This document shows positions 1 through 6,348 of a DNA stretch of 8,401 bases, piece after piece. How positions within the stretch are numbered: position 1 is the first letter of the stretch; each line of letters begins with the position of its first letter. The position numbers were made by a program, and so were the translations under genes. This stretch comes from Candidatus Rokuibacteriota bacterium (GTDB lineage Bacteria; JAUVQV01): NCBI GenBank assembly GCA_030597995.1, contig JAUVQV010000020.1, forward strand, positions 1-8,401, in the 5' to 3' direction. The notes beneath the pieces are model-generated. The model did no database searches and was not told the origin of the DNA. It saw only the letters and a program-made list of their open reading frames with translations.

Positions 1-2646
1 CAAATCCCCATCCGCCTCAGGCCAGAGGGCGTCGCACAGTTCCTTTTCGCTGACCTCCCTCCCCCCGAGGGCGATCAGGGCCTTGAGCATCTCGAGCGGC
101 TTTTTTTGAACCTTTCCCGGGAAGCGGACCGGCTTCCCGTCAATCAGCAGTCCGAATCTCCCGAGGGTGTAGATCTTTACCGCCCACGGCCAGTTTTCGA
201 GGTGGGTGGGTGAAGAAGACGGAATCAGGCCGTGCCTTCCCACCAGGCGCAGGACGTACTCGGTCTCGATCCCCTCCTCGAGGGCCTTGACACAGAGATC
301 CGCCATGACCTCGGGCCGCCAGAGGTGCGTGTTCATGTAGCCATGCGCTCTGCCGACCGCCAGTCCCCGGCGGAGCGACTCCAGACCCTCTTGTTCGTTC
401 CCCCGGCGGAAGGCGAACTGGGCTTTGCTCAGCAGGTTTAAAAAGTCCAGGGCCGGGCTGTCGAAGTCTTTTACGCAGCGGTCGACCTCAGAGAGGTGTT
501 CCTCCGCTGAAGTGGCGTCCCCAAGCTCGTGCCTGATCTGTGCGTTCAGGGCGTGGGTCAGCGCAATGGGGAAAATCGCCCCGGCGCCGCGGACCTGGTC
601 GAGCGCCTTTTCCGCGTGCTCCAGGGCCGGCAGCACATGCCCCTCTTCCAGTTCCTTGAACCCGGCCAGGAAATAATACAAGGAGGAATCAAACGGCCGG
701 TTCGCACCGGGGGCCAGCTCCATCTTTTTAAGATATTGTCCCGCAGCGGCAAAATCATGATTGGCTATGGAACTCCACACCGCGGGTCCCATCAATGTGA
801 TGTCGCAGGTGTGGACACCTGTTTCAGTCGCCAGTTCCAACCCTTCTACCACGGCTCTCAGACATTGTTCATGCTGAGCCCTGAAATTGCACTGCATGGC
901 CTCTGCTGACTTCACGATGACATGGCTCAAGGGTGTGATCTGTCCCGACCGAACCAGTGACTTCAGCTCCTGAAGAGCCAGGTCCGCCGCCCCTAAATCC
1001 CCCTTGTAGTGCAGGTAGTACACGAGCTGGAAGAGGGTGTATACTCTGAGATTGAGATCGTCGCTCTCGCGGGTGAGCATCACGGCCTGATCTCTCCACT
1101 TGTCGAAATCCGGATGGCGGGGCTGCCTCAGGACCAGCGCACTGAACATGCTGGAGACCACGCGAGTCTCGATTTCGCCGGCGGGAATGTCCCCAAACTC
1201 CGAAAACAGTTCTTCAAGCATCGCGATCCATCGGTCCAGCATCTTGAAATTTTCGAATCCGAACACTATGGCCTGGACGACACTCGACCAGGTGAGGAAC
1301 ACCCCGGCGGGATCCATCCGGATCCGAAACTGTCTGAGGGCCTTCTCGAGATATTCCCGGCACTCCGTCGGATCGAAAGGCAGGCGGCAGAGGCCCAGCC
1401 AGTAGAGGAGCCAGGGGTCTTTCTCCCGGAATTCATCGGGAAAGTTCCGCAGCCATTCCTCCAGGGCCCGGTTTCTTCCCTGCATGAGCAGGGTCCGGGC
1501 CTGCTTCTTTATCAACCCCGCCAGGCGCCCCCAGCCTTCGGCTTTCACATACAGCTTCGCGGCAGCCTCGACGTCGCCCCCCTCCTCGAGGAGATCGGCC
1601 GTCCGGCACCGCAGGTTCGAGAGTTCAGAGCGGCTGAAATAACCCTCGGTGCACGACTGGAGAAACTTTCTGAAGAGCGGATGGTACTCGTAAATGAGTT
1701 CCGAAGCCGCGTGCCTCTCGGTGAAATAGTGGTGGCGGCACAGATCCGCGAGGATGTGGCCCGCCTTTTTCTGGTCGGTAAGTTTCTCTGCCGTCTGCAC
1801 GGTCATGGAGGGCAGAAAGGCGGTCCTCTGAAGAAAGTCCCGAACTTCCTCGTCGGTCTTTTCGAATATCTCGCAGGCGAAATAGTCGAAAAGCTCTTCC
1901 GGGTGAAGTGTATCGGCGTTGTAAAACTCGATCCCTTCCGTTTTCTCCCCCTCGAGCGCGAGCACCAGACCGGCCGCCCACCCCTGCATCGTTGCGTGGA
2001 GGGACTCGAGCTCTCGGCTCGATATTGCGCGCCCCCGGTGCAGGCGGGCGATTCCTTTGGATTCTTCCAGGGTCAGCCGGAGTTCATCCCAGCCGATACC
2101 CATCAGCTGATGATGTGCCCGCATCCTGGCGAAGATCAAAGGGGGGTCGCTCCGGCCGATCACAATGACGTGCGTTCCCTCCGGCACCACGGAAAGCCCG
2201 AGATGCAGCACCTCGTGAAACCGCGATGCCGGAGACACGGTCTGGTAGTCGTCGAAGACCAGCGTGAACGGAGGGGTGTGGCGGCCGTAGAGATCTTCAA
2301 AATACCTCCGGGTAAAGGTCGGGATGCCCTGGAGGTACTCCGGCGTGAAGAGAGGCAATGGCTTGCGCCGCCGGGGAGCAGCCTTTTTGCCGGCCAGGCC
2401 CAGGTAATAGAAGAAGGTCGCGATGTGCCCGTCAATTGGATCCACTCGGTACCAGAGACACGGGAGTTTCCGTGCTTCGAGATAACTGCTGACCAGAGTG
2501 GTCTTGCCGGCCCCCGCCGGCCCGGAGACCCAGACCGCGGGCCGGTCCCGGAACCGGTCCAGCTTTCGAAAAAGCCGATCCCTGGGGTAACACCCCGTGA
2601 CAACAGGACGGGTGATCTTCGCCAGGGACACCTGCTGCAGCTTCAT
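1..2646 (-). CDS. MalT-like signal-transducing NTPase with C-terminal SARP/BTAD-type DNA-binding domain (partial, C-terminus outside window)
   Basis: An uninterrupted minus-strand frame of 882 codons starts at ATG 2646 and is still open at base 1. The N-terminal third is a STAND/MalT-type NTPase: Walker A GPAGAGKTT at residues 42-50, Walker B LVFDDYQ at 129-135, GRSDPPL at 164-170, GWAAGL at 222-227, and YHPLFRKFL at about 321-329, which is typical of the family. A long helical middle (about 340-815) looks like TPR/MalT superhelix. From residue 823 (VKIYTLGRFGLLIDGKPV...) to the window edge there is a winged-helix Trans_reg_C domain ending in the classic WPEADGD motif, so a bacterial transcriptional activator (BTAD) TPR domain is expected beyond the window. 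Such proteins are ligand- and ATP-controlled transcription activators; the inducer is unknown. The start is fixed by the family-like N-terminus (KITRPVV...PRDRLF); the Shine-Dalgarno match is weak. It lies downstream of the flavoenzyme gene on the same strand and may control this locus, which is inference. Confidence 0.93.
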   Translation of the reverse strand, partial: MKLQQVSLAKITRPVVTGCYPRDRLFRKLDRFRDRPAVWVSGPAGAGKTTLVSSYLEARKLPCLWYRVDPIDGHIATFFYYLGLAGKKAAPRRRKPLPLFTPEYLQGIPTFTRRYFEDLYGRHTPPFTLVFDDYQTVSPASRFHEVLHLGLSVVPEGTHVIVIGRSDPPLIFARMRAHHQLMGIGWDELRLTLEESKGIARLHRGRAISSRELESLHATMQGWAAGLVLALEGEKTEGIEFYNADTLHPEELFDYFACEIFEKTDEEVRDFLQRTAFLPSMTVQTAEKLTDQKKAGHILADLCRHHYFTERHAASELIYEYHPLFRKFLQSCTEGYFSRSELSNLRCRTADLLEEGGDVEAAAKLYVKAEGWGRLAGLIKKQARTLLMQGRNRALEEWLRNFPDEFREKDPWLLYWLGLCRLPFDPTECREYLEKALRQFRIRMDPAGVFLTWSSVVQAIVFGFENFKMLDRWIAMLEELFSEFGDIPAGEIETRVVSSMFSALVLRQPRHPDFDKWRDQAVMLTRESDDLNLRVYTLFQLVYYLHYKGDLGAADLALQELKSLVRSGQITPLSHVIVKSAEAMQCNFRAQHEQCLRAVVEGLELATETGVHTCDITLMGPAVWSSIANHDFAAAGQYLKKMELAPGANRPFDSSLYYFLAGFKELEEGHVLPALEHAEKALDQVRGAGAIFPIALTHALNAQIRHELGDATSAEEHLSEVDRCVKDFDSPALDFLNLLSKAQFAFRRGNEQEGLESLRRGLAVGRAHGYMNTHLWRPEVMADLCVKALEEGIETEYVLRLVGRHGLIPSSSPTHLENWPWAVKIYTLGRFGLLIDGKPVRFPGKVQKKPLEMLKALIALGGREVSEKELCDALWPEADGDL

Positions 2647-2705
2647 CGCCAATTACCCCGGCCGCAGTCCGGCCAAGTCCAAGAAAAGAAGAGGCATCAG
2701 AGTAA

Positions 2706-2730
2706 AGAGGGAAACCAAGGATTTCCCTTT
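2706..2730. repeat. Short inverted repeat / hairpin in the regulator leader
   Basis: The arms AAAGAGGGA (2706-2714 begins AAAGAGGG and ends in AAA) and TTTCCCTTT (2722-2730) pair over nine positions around a 7-nt loop, with one G·U pair. The hairpin directly adjoins the larger nested repeat at 2736. It could be a terminator-like or RNA-processing structure after the flavoenzyme gene, or part of the leader of the regulator. Neither side carries a clean T-tract, so its role is not assigned. Confidence 0.5.
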
Positions 2731-2735
2731 GAAAT

Positions 2736-2781
2736 AATCCCCCTGCATCCCCCTTTACAAAAGGAGGAACTGAGGGGGATT
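2736..2781. repeat. Nested inverted repeat, copy A of an interspersed element
   Basis: Outer arms AATCCCCC (2736-2743) and GGGGGATT (2774-2781) are perfect reverse complements. They enclose an inner hairpin of CCCCCTTT (2749-2756) and AAAGGAGG (2760-2767), with one mismatch and a 3-nt loop. A clearly related sequence lies at 7996-8078, sharing the order AATC-CCCC-TGC-CCC-CTTTA-AAAAG-GGAACT. A 46-bp, non-coding, double-stem element repeated between genes resembles REP/MITE-type interspersed repeats. No transposase is present nearby. Confidence 0.7.
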
Positions 2782-2850
2782 GAGACAGTGGAAAAAATCG
2801 TGGCCGGAAATTTCTGAAACTTTACCATGCCTTGGGGCTCTTTCAGGCTC

Positions 2851-4629
2851 TCAGTCAGCGCGGCGTGTCGCCCAGTTTCTCCGGTCTTTAACCTGTACCC
2901 GCGTCACCAGGGCGTCCGACTTGCGGACCCGGGAACACATATTCTCGAGCATGCGGAAGGCCAGGGAAGGGTCCTCCTGGATTTTGCGGAGCAGGGTCTT
3001 CCTATCCACCGTGAGCACCTTGGTTTCGCCCTTGGCGCGCACATTGGTCGACCTGACCTCGCGCTCGAAGAGGGCCATTTCCCCGAAGAAATCCCCCTCG
3101 CCAAGCTCGGTAAGAATGATCTCCCGTTCCCCTTGACCTCGAATCACCTCGACCTTTCCCGACTGGATGACGTACATGCAGTCTCCCATCTCTCCCTGGG
3201 TGAGAATAGATTCACCGTCCTGGTACACTCTCCCCAATGTAGTCGTTTCCATAATATCCTCCGCTATGTTGCCGCGTTTCCGAAAAGGACGCACCGCGAG
3301 CACCAACTCCCAGAGCAGATGGGTCAGAAAAGCAGGATACAGGGTGCGCACGAATATGTCCCGATAGGGTGCACTTCCGGTAAAGGTGTCCCATAGGACT
3401 GTGCTCATGTGCCGGAGGTTGCTCTCTTTTTGCCGTTCCCTCGAGACCATGCCCAATACGCCCCGCTTAGTGAAGTTCCTTTTTTGAATCTGGCTGGTCA
3501 CAGCGAAAATCAGCTTCCCGATGGTGTTGTCGTTCTCGATGTGCCGGCAGGCCGGCCAGTAGTGGGACTTGAAATCCTCAGCGGATACGCCGTGCAGGAC
3601 GGCGGTGGAGGCCGCGGCCTTGGCACTGGTGTAGGCGGCCCCGATCCCGTCCTTATAGAGCCTGGTCACCGCGCAGTCGCCGAGCAGCAAGACCCGGTCG
3701 GCAAAGGGCAGATCCGCGGCCCGGACGTTGATCTTGGGGTAGCACTTGCAGGGTAAATCCCTCGACGGGTTCACCCCGGGGGGAAAGCACTGTTTCAACT
3801 CCGGCGCAGCGAGGAAGGACTCCACGAGCTCCTTGTCGATCTCCTCGCCAAGGAGGCACAGGGTCGCGAAATTCCCCTTGGGGATCAGGGCAGCGAACTG
3901 CAGGCGGGGAATGTTGAGCAAAAATACGTGCATCGAACTCCCCAGGTACCTCCGTATCATCTCGCTACCCAGGAAGAACTCACAGATGAAGGTTTTCGTG
4001 GTCCGAGGAGGCCGATACCCGAACTCCATATCTTGAAAGAGCTTCAGCGCCGCGGCGTTCACCCCGACCGCTCCCATCACCAGGTCATACTCTTTGAAGG
4101 CACCGCCCTTGGTCTTCACCAGCGGCCGGCCGCCGTTGGAACGCACGCTGTCCACCCGTTCCCGGATAATGCGGGCCCCTTTGCGCTGGGTGAGCTCGAG
4201 GAGAAAACCGTCAAAGCTCTTCCACGTCGATCCCGTCGTGCCGAGTGGTCCGCCTCCTCGGAAGATGGAGGCGATACGCTTCTCGCGGAGGGGGGTGTCG
4301 ATCCGGACGCTCCCCACATCCATGTGCAGCATGTAGGAGTCGATACCCCGCTGGACCACCTCGGGGGGAAGATTGATCCCCTCGGTGGCGAGCAGCTGCA
4401 CCAGGGACTCCGAGACGATCCCGCCGCAGTGGTTGCAGCCGGCCGGCCCGATGCGGGAGAAGTCCTGCGGTTCGTAGAGGTCCACCTCAATGTCGAGCCC
4501 GGCCCTCTCGGCCAGGTCGAGAAGGAAATAGCTCGCGAAAGACCCTGAAGGTCCCCCCCCGATGACGGCCACCGGAGAACCGTCTTCAAGCCTCAGGTGA
4601 GGTGCACCATCTTTTACATTTTTGGCCAT
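2851..4629 (-). CDS. Geranylgeranyl-reductase-like FAD-dependent oxidoreductase fused to a cyclic-nucleotide-binding domain
   Basis: This 592-residue protein has two modules. Residues 20 to about 345 form an FAD-dependent oxidoreductase of the geranylgeranyl reductase / FAD monooxygenase superfamily. It shows a Rossmann GGGPSG at 24-29, an acidic FAD-ribose strand ending near E53 (DLYEPQ), a CNHCGG motif at 65-70, and a second FAD motif RVLLLGDCA at 312-320 followed by the characteristic DGIGAAYTSAKAAA helix. Residues about 346-455 are a helical linker with a hydrophobic stretch near 432-447. Residues about 460-575 are a CRP-type cyclic-nucleotide-binding domain: the phosphate-binding cassette reads FFGEMAL...VRST, with E517 and R526 in the conserved positions, so ligand binding is plausible. 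No helix-turn-helix follows, so it is not a transcription factor. The gene lies 106 bp downstream of ndh on the same strand, and a purine-rich GAAGAGAAGAG sits before the ATG. Substrate unknown: isoprenoid, quinone side chain or other. The fold call is firm, the substrate is not. Confidence 0.9.
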   Translation of the reverse strand: MAKNVKDGAPHLRLEDGSPVAVIGGGPSGSFASYFLLDLAERAGLDIEVDLYEPQDFSRIGPAGCNHCGGIVSESLVQLLATEGINLPPEVVQRGIDSYMLHMDVGSVRIDTPLREKRIASIFRGGGPLGTTGSTWKSFDGFLLELTQRKGARIIRERVDSVRSNGGRPLVKTKGGAFKEYDLVMGAVGVNAAALKLFQDMEFGYRPPRTTKTFICEFFLGSEMIRRYLGSSMHVFLLNIPRLQFAALIPKGNFATLCLLGEEIDKELVESFLAAPELKQCFPPGVNPSRDLPCKCYPKINVRAADLPFADRVLLLGDCAVTRLYKDGIGAAYTSAKAAASTAVLHGVSAEDFKSHYWPACRHIENDNTIGKLIFAVTSQIQKRNFTKRGVLGMVSRERQKESNLRHMSTVLWDTFTGSAPYRDIFVRTLYPAFLTHLLWELVLAVRPFRKRGNIAEDIMETTTLGRVYQDGESILTQGEMGDCMYVIQSGKVEVIRGQGEREIILTELGEGDFFGEMALFEREVRSTNVRAKGETKVLTVDRKTLLRKIQEDPSLAFRMLENMCSRVRKSDALVTRVQVKDRRNWATRRAD

Positions 4630-4735
4630 GTGGCTCTTCTCTTCGATCCGATGATAGAACTTCTCCCGAGTGACTACACGGAGAAAGATGATCCTTACTT
4701 ACCGCGCGGCCAGACCCTTGTCAAGATCTTTCCGC
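4630..4735 (-). promoter_or_regulatory. ndh-flavoenzyme spacer with a possible weak promoter
   Basis: Reading on the minus strand, a perfect TTGACA (4724-4719), preceded by C as in the divergent promoters upstream, is followed after 17 bp by TAAGTA (4701-4696), a poor -10 box. An 8-bp palindrome CCGCGCGG (4702-4709) lies in the spacer. A secondary promoter for the flavoenzyme is possible; read-through from ndh is equally likely. No terminator was seen. Confidence 0.25.
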
Positions 4736-6007
4736 CTATCCTTCCTCTTCAGTGATCAGCCGCGCCCCTCTTTTTCTGGTGAAATAGCTCTGGGCCCACT
4801 GCAGGAGCACCAGCACCTTGTTGTCGAACTCGATCAGGTAAAAAATGTGCACGAAGACCCAGATGCACCAGGCCGGAAAACCGGAAAAGCGCAGCCCCAT
4901 CACATTCGCCACCGCGGCATTGCGCCCAATCACCGCCAGGCTGCCCCGATCGAAGTATCTGAAGGGTTTGTCGAACCGCTGCCCCCGGACACGCCTCTTC
5001 AGGAGCCGGACGAGGTAACCGCTCTGCTGCAGGGCCACCTGGCAGACCCCGGGCAGAATCCTTCCGTCCTGCTCGCAATGCGCCAGATCGCCGATCACGA
5101 ACACGTCGGGGAATCTCGTGTTGTCGATGCAGAGGTTGTCTGCGACCATGACCCGGCCGACCTTGTCCAGACCCACTCCGGTCTTTTCGGCCAGGAGTCT
5201 CCCGGCCGGGGAGGCCTTGACCCCGGCCGCCCAGAGGACCGTCCCGGCGGTGAGGCGCTCCGTCCCGTCTCCCTCCTTGAGGGTGATTTCGCTGCCGTCG
5301 ATGTTGGTTACCGTCGTATTTTTCCTGACCGTGACGCCGAGACGCCGGAGGGATTGTTCCGCTTTCAGCGACAGCACCTCGGGATAGGCCGGCAGAATCC
5401 TGTCCGAGCACTCGATGAGATGGATCTCGGCCCAGCGGGTGTCGATGGACCGGAAATCCCTTTTCAGGGTGTGGTTGACCAGCTCTCCCAGCGCCCCGGC
5501 CAGCTCCACACCCGTCGGACCGGCGCCCACGATCACGTATCGCAACAAGGCCCGCCGCGCCTCTTCGTCCTCCTCCTTCTCGGCCCGCTCCAGGGCCGAG
5601 AGAATGTTTCTGCGGATGCGGATGGCGTCCTCCACCGTTTTCAGGCCGGGGGCTTTTTCGCACCAGTGGTCGTTGCCAAAATAGTGGTGGGTGACCCCGG
5701 TCGCCACCACGAGAGAGTCATAGGTGAGGGTGACGCCGTCACGAAGGGTAACTGTTTTTGTGTTCGGATCGAAGCCGACCAGCTCGCCCTGGAGCGCCCT
5801 CACGTTGCGATGCTTCTTCAACACCGTGCGCAGGGGTGCGGAGATGTCGCTCGCGGAGATCCCGCCGGTCGCCACCTGGTACAACAGCGGCTGGAAGAGA
5901 TGAAAGTTGCGCTTGTCCACGATGGTGACCTCGAAACCCCTCGCGCTCCCCAGTTTCTTCGCGGTGTTGAGGCCGCCAAAGCCCCCGCCGATAATCACCA
6001 CGTGCAT
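4736..6007 (-). CDS. ndh: Type II NADH:quinone oxidoreductase (NDH-2)
   Basis: This 423-residue single-subunit flavoprotein oxidises NADH and reduces membrane quinone without pumping protons. It has an FAD Rossmann motif IIGGGFGGL at residues 5-13, the FHLFQPLLYQVATG segment at 35-48 typical of NDH-2, an NADH-binding GAGPTG at 161-166, and an FAD motif VFVIGDLAH at 302-310. QVALQQSGYL follows at 323-332, the quinone-site signature region. A C-terminal hydrophobic/amphipathic segment (about 371-407, rich in W, F and V) should anchor it to the inner face of the cytoplasmic membrane. Length matches the family. ATG 6007 is preferred over the in-frame ATG 6037 because AGGGAG lies 7 nt upstream of it and the Rossmann strand starts at once. 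It is the first gene of a minus-strand series and has a recognisable promoter about 170 bp upstream. Close homologues include other FAD/NAD reductases, but the C-terminal anchor favours NDH-2. Confidence 0.95.
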   Translation of the reverse strand: MHVVIIGGGFGGLNTAKKLGSARGFEVTIVDKRNFHLFQPLLYQVATGGISASDISAPLRTVLKKHRNVRALQGELVGFDPNTKTVTLRDGVTLTYDSLVVATGVTHHYFGNDHWCEKAPGLKTVEDAIRIRRNILSALERAEKEEDEEARRALLRYVIVGAGPTGVELAGALGELVNHTLKRDFRSIDTRWAEIHLIECSDRILPAYPEVLSLKAEQSLRRLGVTVRKNTTVTNIDGSEITLKEGDGTERLTAGTVLWAAGVKASPAGRLLAEKTGVGLDKVGRVMVADNLCIDNTRFPDVFVIGDLAHCEQDGRILPGVCQVALQQSGYLVRLLKRRVRGQRFDKPFRYFDRGSLAVIGRNAAVANVMGLRFSGFPAWCIWVFVHIFYLIEFDNKVLVLLQWAQSYFTRKRGARLITEEEG

Positions 6008-6168
6008 AGATTGTCTCCCTGCATCGCGCCTGAACATCCCACCGCGTCACGAGACTGTCGAAAACTAGGGCCTGACAAAGAGGCTGAGGCTGTCCCGCTA
6101 CTGTTTCACTCTATGTCACCGCAAAGAGAATGCGGTCCGCGTTCCAGAACTGAAAAAGATTTAGATTC
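6008..6168 (-). other. Long predicted 5' leader of ndh
   Basis: If transcription starts just downstream of the -10 at 6180-6175, ndh has a leader of about 160 nt without a gene. It contains a 6-bp stem-loop ACCGCA / TGCGGT (6118-6123 with 6131-6136, 7-nt loop). I did not recognise a riboswitch class. The leader may simply be untranslated spacer. Confidence 0.35.
6015..6020 (-). promoter_or_regulatory. Ribosome binding site deciding the ndh start
   Basis: On the minus strand AGGGAG is followed by 7 nt and then ATG at 6007. The alternative in-frame ATG at 6037 has GGTGGG directly abutting it, too close to serve. This supports a 423-residue product rather than 433. Confidence 0.8.
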
Positions 6169-6174
6169 GTTTCT

Positions 6175-6204
6175 CTTCTACTCTCGGGGGCTCCTTGTTG
6201 TCAA
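6175..6204 (-). promoter_or_regulatory. Sigma-70-type promoter for ndh
   Basis: On the minus strand TTGACA (6204-6199) and TAGAAG (6180-6175) are separated by 18 bp. The -35 is a perfect consensus match and the -10 matches 4 of 6. The extended CACTTGACA and the AGAA sequence after the -10 are shared with the divergent promoter at 6281-6309, which strengthens both calls. Confidence 0.65.
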
Positions 6205-6280
6205 GTGTTTTTGTAAGGTATCTCACCGCGAGGGGGGGAGGGAGATCGATGATTCACAGCCTGCTTATCATGTCCCCCAC
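6205..6280. promoter_or_regulatory. Divergent promoter core between the two -35 boxes
   Basis: These 76 bp between the back-to-back -35 boxes hold a homopurine run with seven consecutive G followed by AGGGAG (about 6231-6243) and an ATCGAT site. A shared activator or repressor could bind here and act on both directions. No specific operator could be assigned. Confidence 0.3.
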
Positions 6281-6309
6281 TTGACAGGAGCCGACCGAAG
6301 AAGTAGAAG
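6281..6309 (+). promoter_or_regulatory. Sigma-70-type promoter for the radical SAM gene
   Basis: TTGACA (6281-6286) and TAGAAG (6304-6309) are spaced by 17 bp. The -35 is perfect and the -10 matches 4 of 6. The predicted start near 6316 gives a leader of about 33 nt before the GTG at 6349. Confidence 0.7.
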
Positions 6310-6335
6310 AAAAAGCTCATTGAGCGCACCCCGGT

Positions 6336-6340
6336 GGAGG
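6336..6340 (+). promoter_or_regulatory. Ribosome binding site deciding the radical SAM start
   Basis: GGAGG is followed by 8 nt and GTG at 6349. The upstream in-frame GTG at 6334 overlaps this Shine-Dalgarno sequence, so 6349 is the preferred start. Confidence 0.8.
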
Positions 6341-6348
6341 ACACACCC

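Larger units (their letters stand above)
2647..2850. other. Non-coding gap between the flavoenzyme and the regulator
   Basis: This 204-bp spacer lies downstream of the flavoenzyme stop and upstream of the regulator start, both on the minus strand. It contains a 9-bp hairpin (2706-2730) and a nested inverted repeat (2736-2781). I saw no convincing sigma-70 promoter for the regulator. TTGTAA with a 17-bp spacer inside the repeat leads only to TTATTT, a poor -10. No classical GC stem plus T-run terminator follows the flavoenzyme gene. Confidence 0.6.

Noticed and set aside
1009..2817. Plus-strand open frame of 602 codons
   Set aside because: It lies fully antisense to the well-supported MalT-like regulator, shows no recognisable domain, and has the Pro/Arg/Gly/His-rich composition of a GC-driven shadow frame.
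3928..4548. Plus-strand open frame of 206 codons
   Set aside because: It is antisense to the flavoenzyme and has low-complexity, shadow-like composition.
6008..6037. Earlier ATG start for ndh at 6037
   Set aside because: It lacks a properly spaced Shine-Dalgarno sequence, while ATG 6007 has AGGGAG at 7 nt and starts directly with the Rossmann strand.
6131..6146. Sigma-54-like promoter on the minus strand (TGGAACG, 4 bp, CCGCA)
   Set aside because: GG and GC are spaced correctly, but the -12 TTGC is CCGC and the site is largely a GCGG/CCGC near-palindrome. The sigma-70 promoter upstream explains ndh better.
6184..6243. G-quadruplex in the divergent intergenic region
   Set aside because: G-runs at 6186-6190 and about 6232-6242 are too far apart or too few to form a convincing four-tract motif.
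6334..6348. Earlier GTG start for the radical SAM gene
   Set aside because: The GTG at 6334 overlaps the GGAGG Shine-Dalgarno sequence that fits the GTG at 6349; the extra five residues have no family support.
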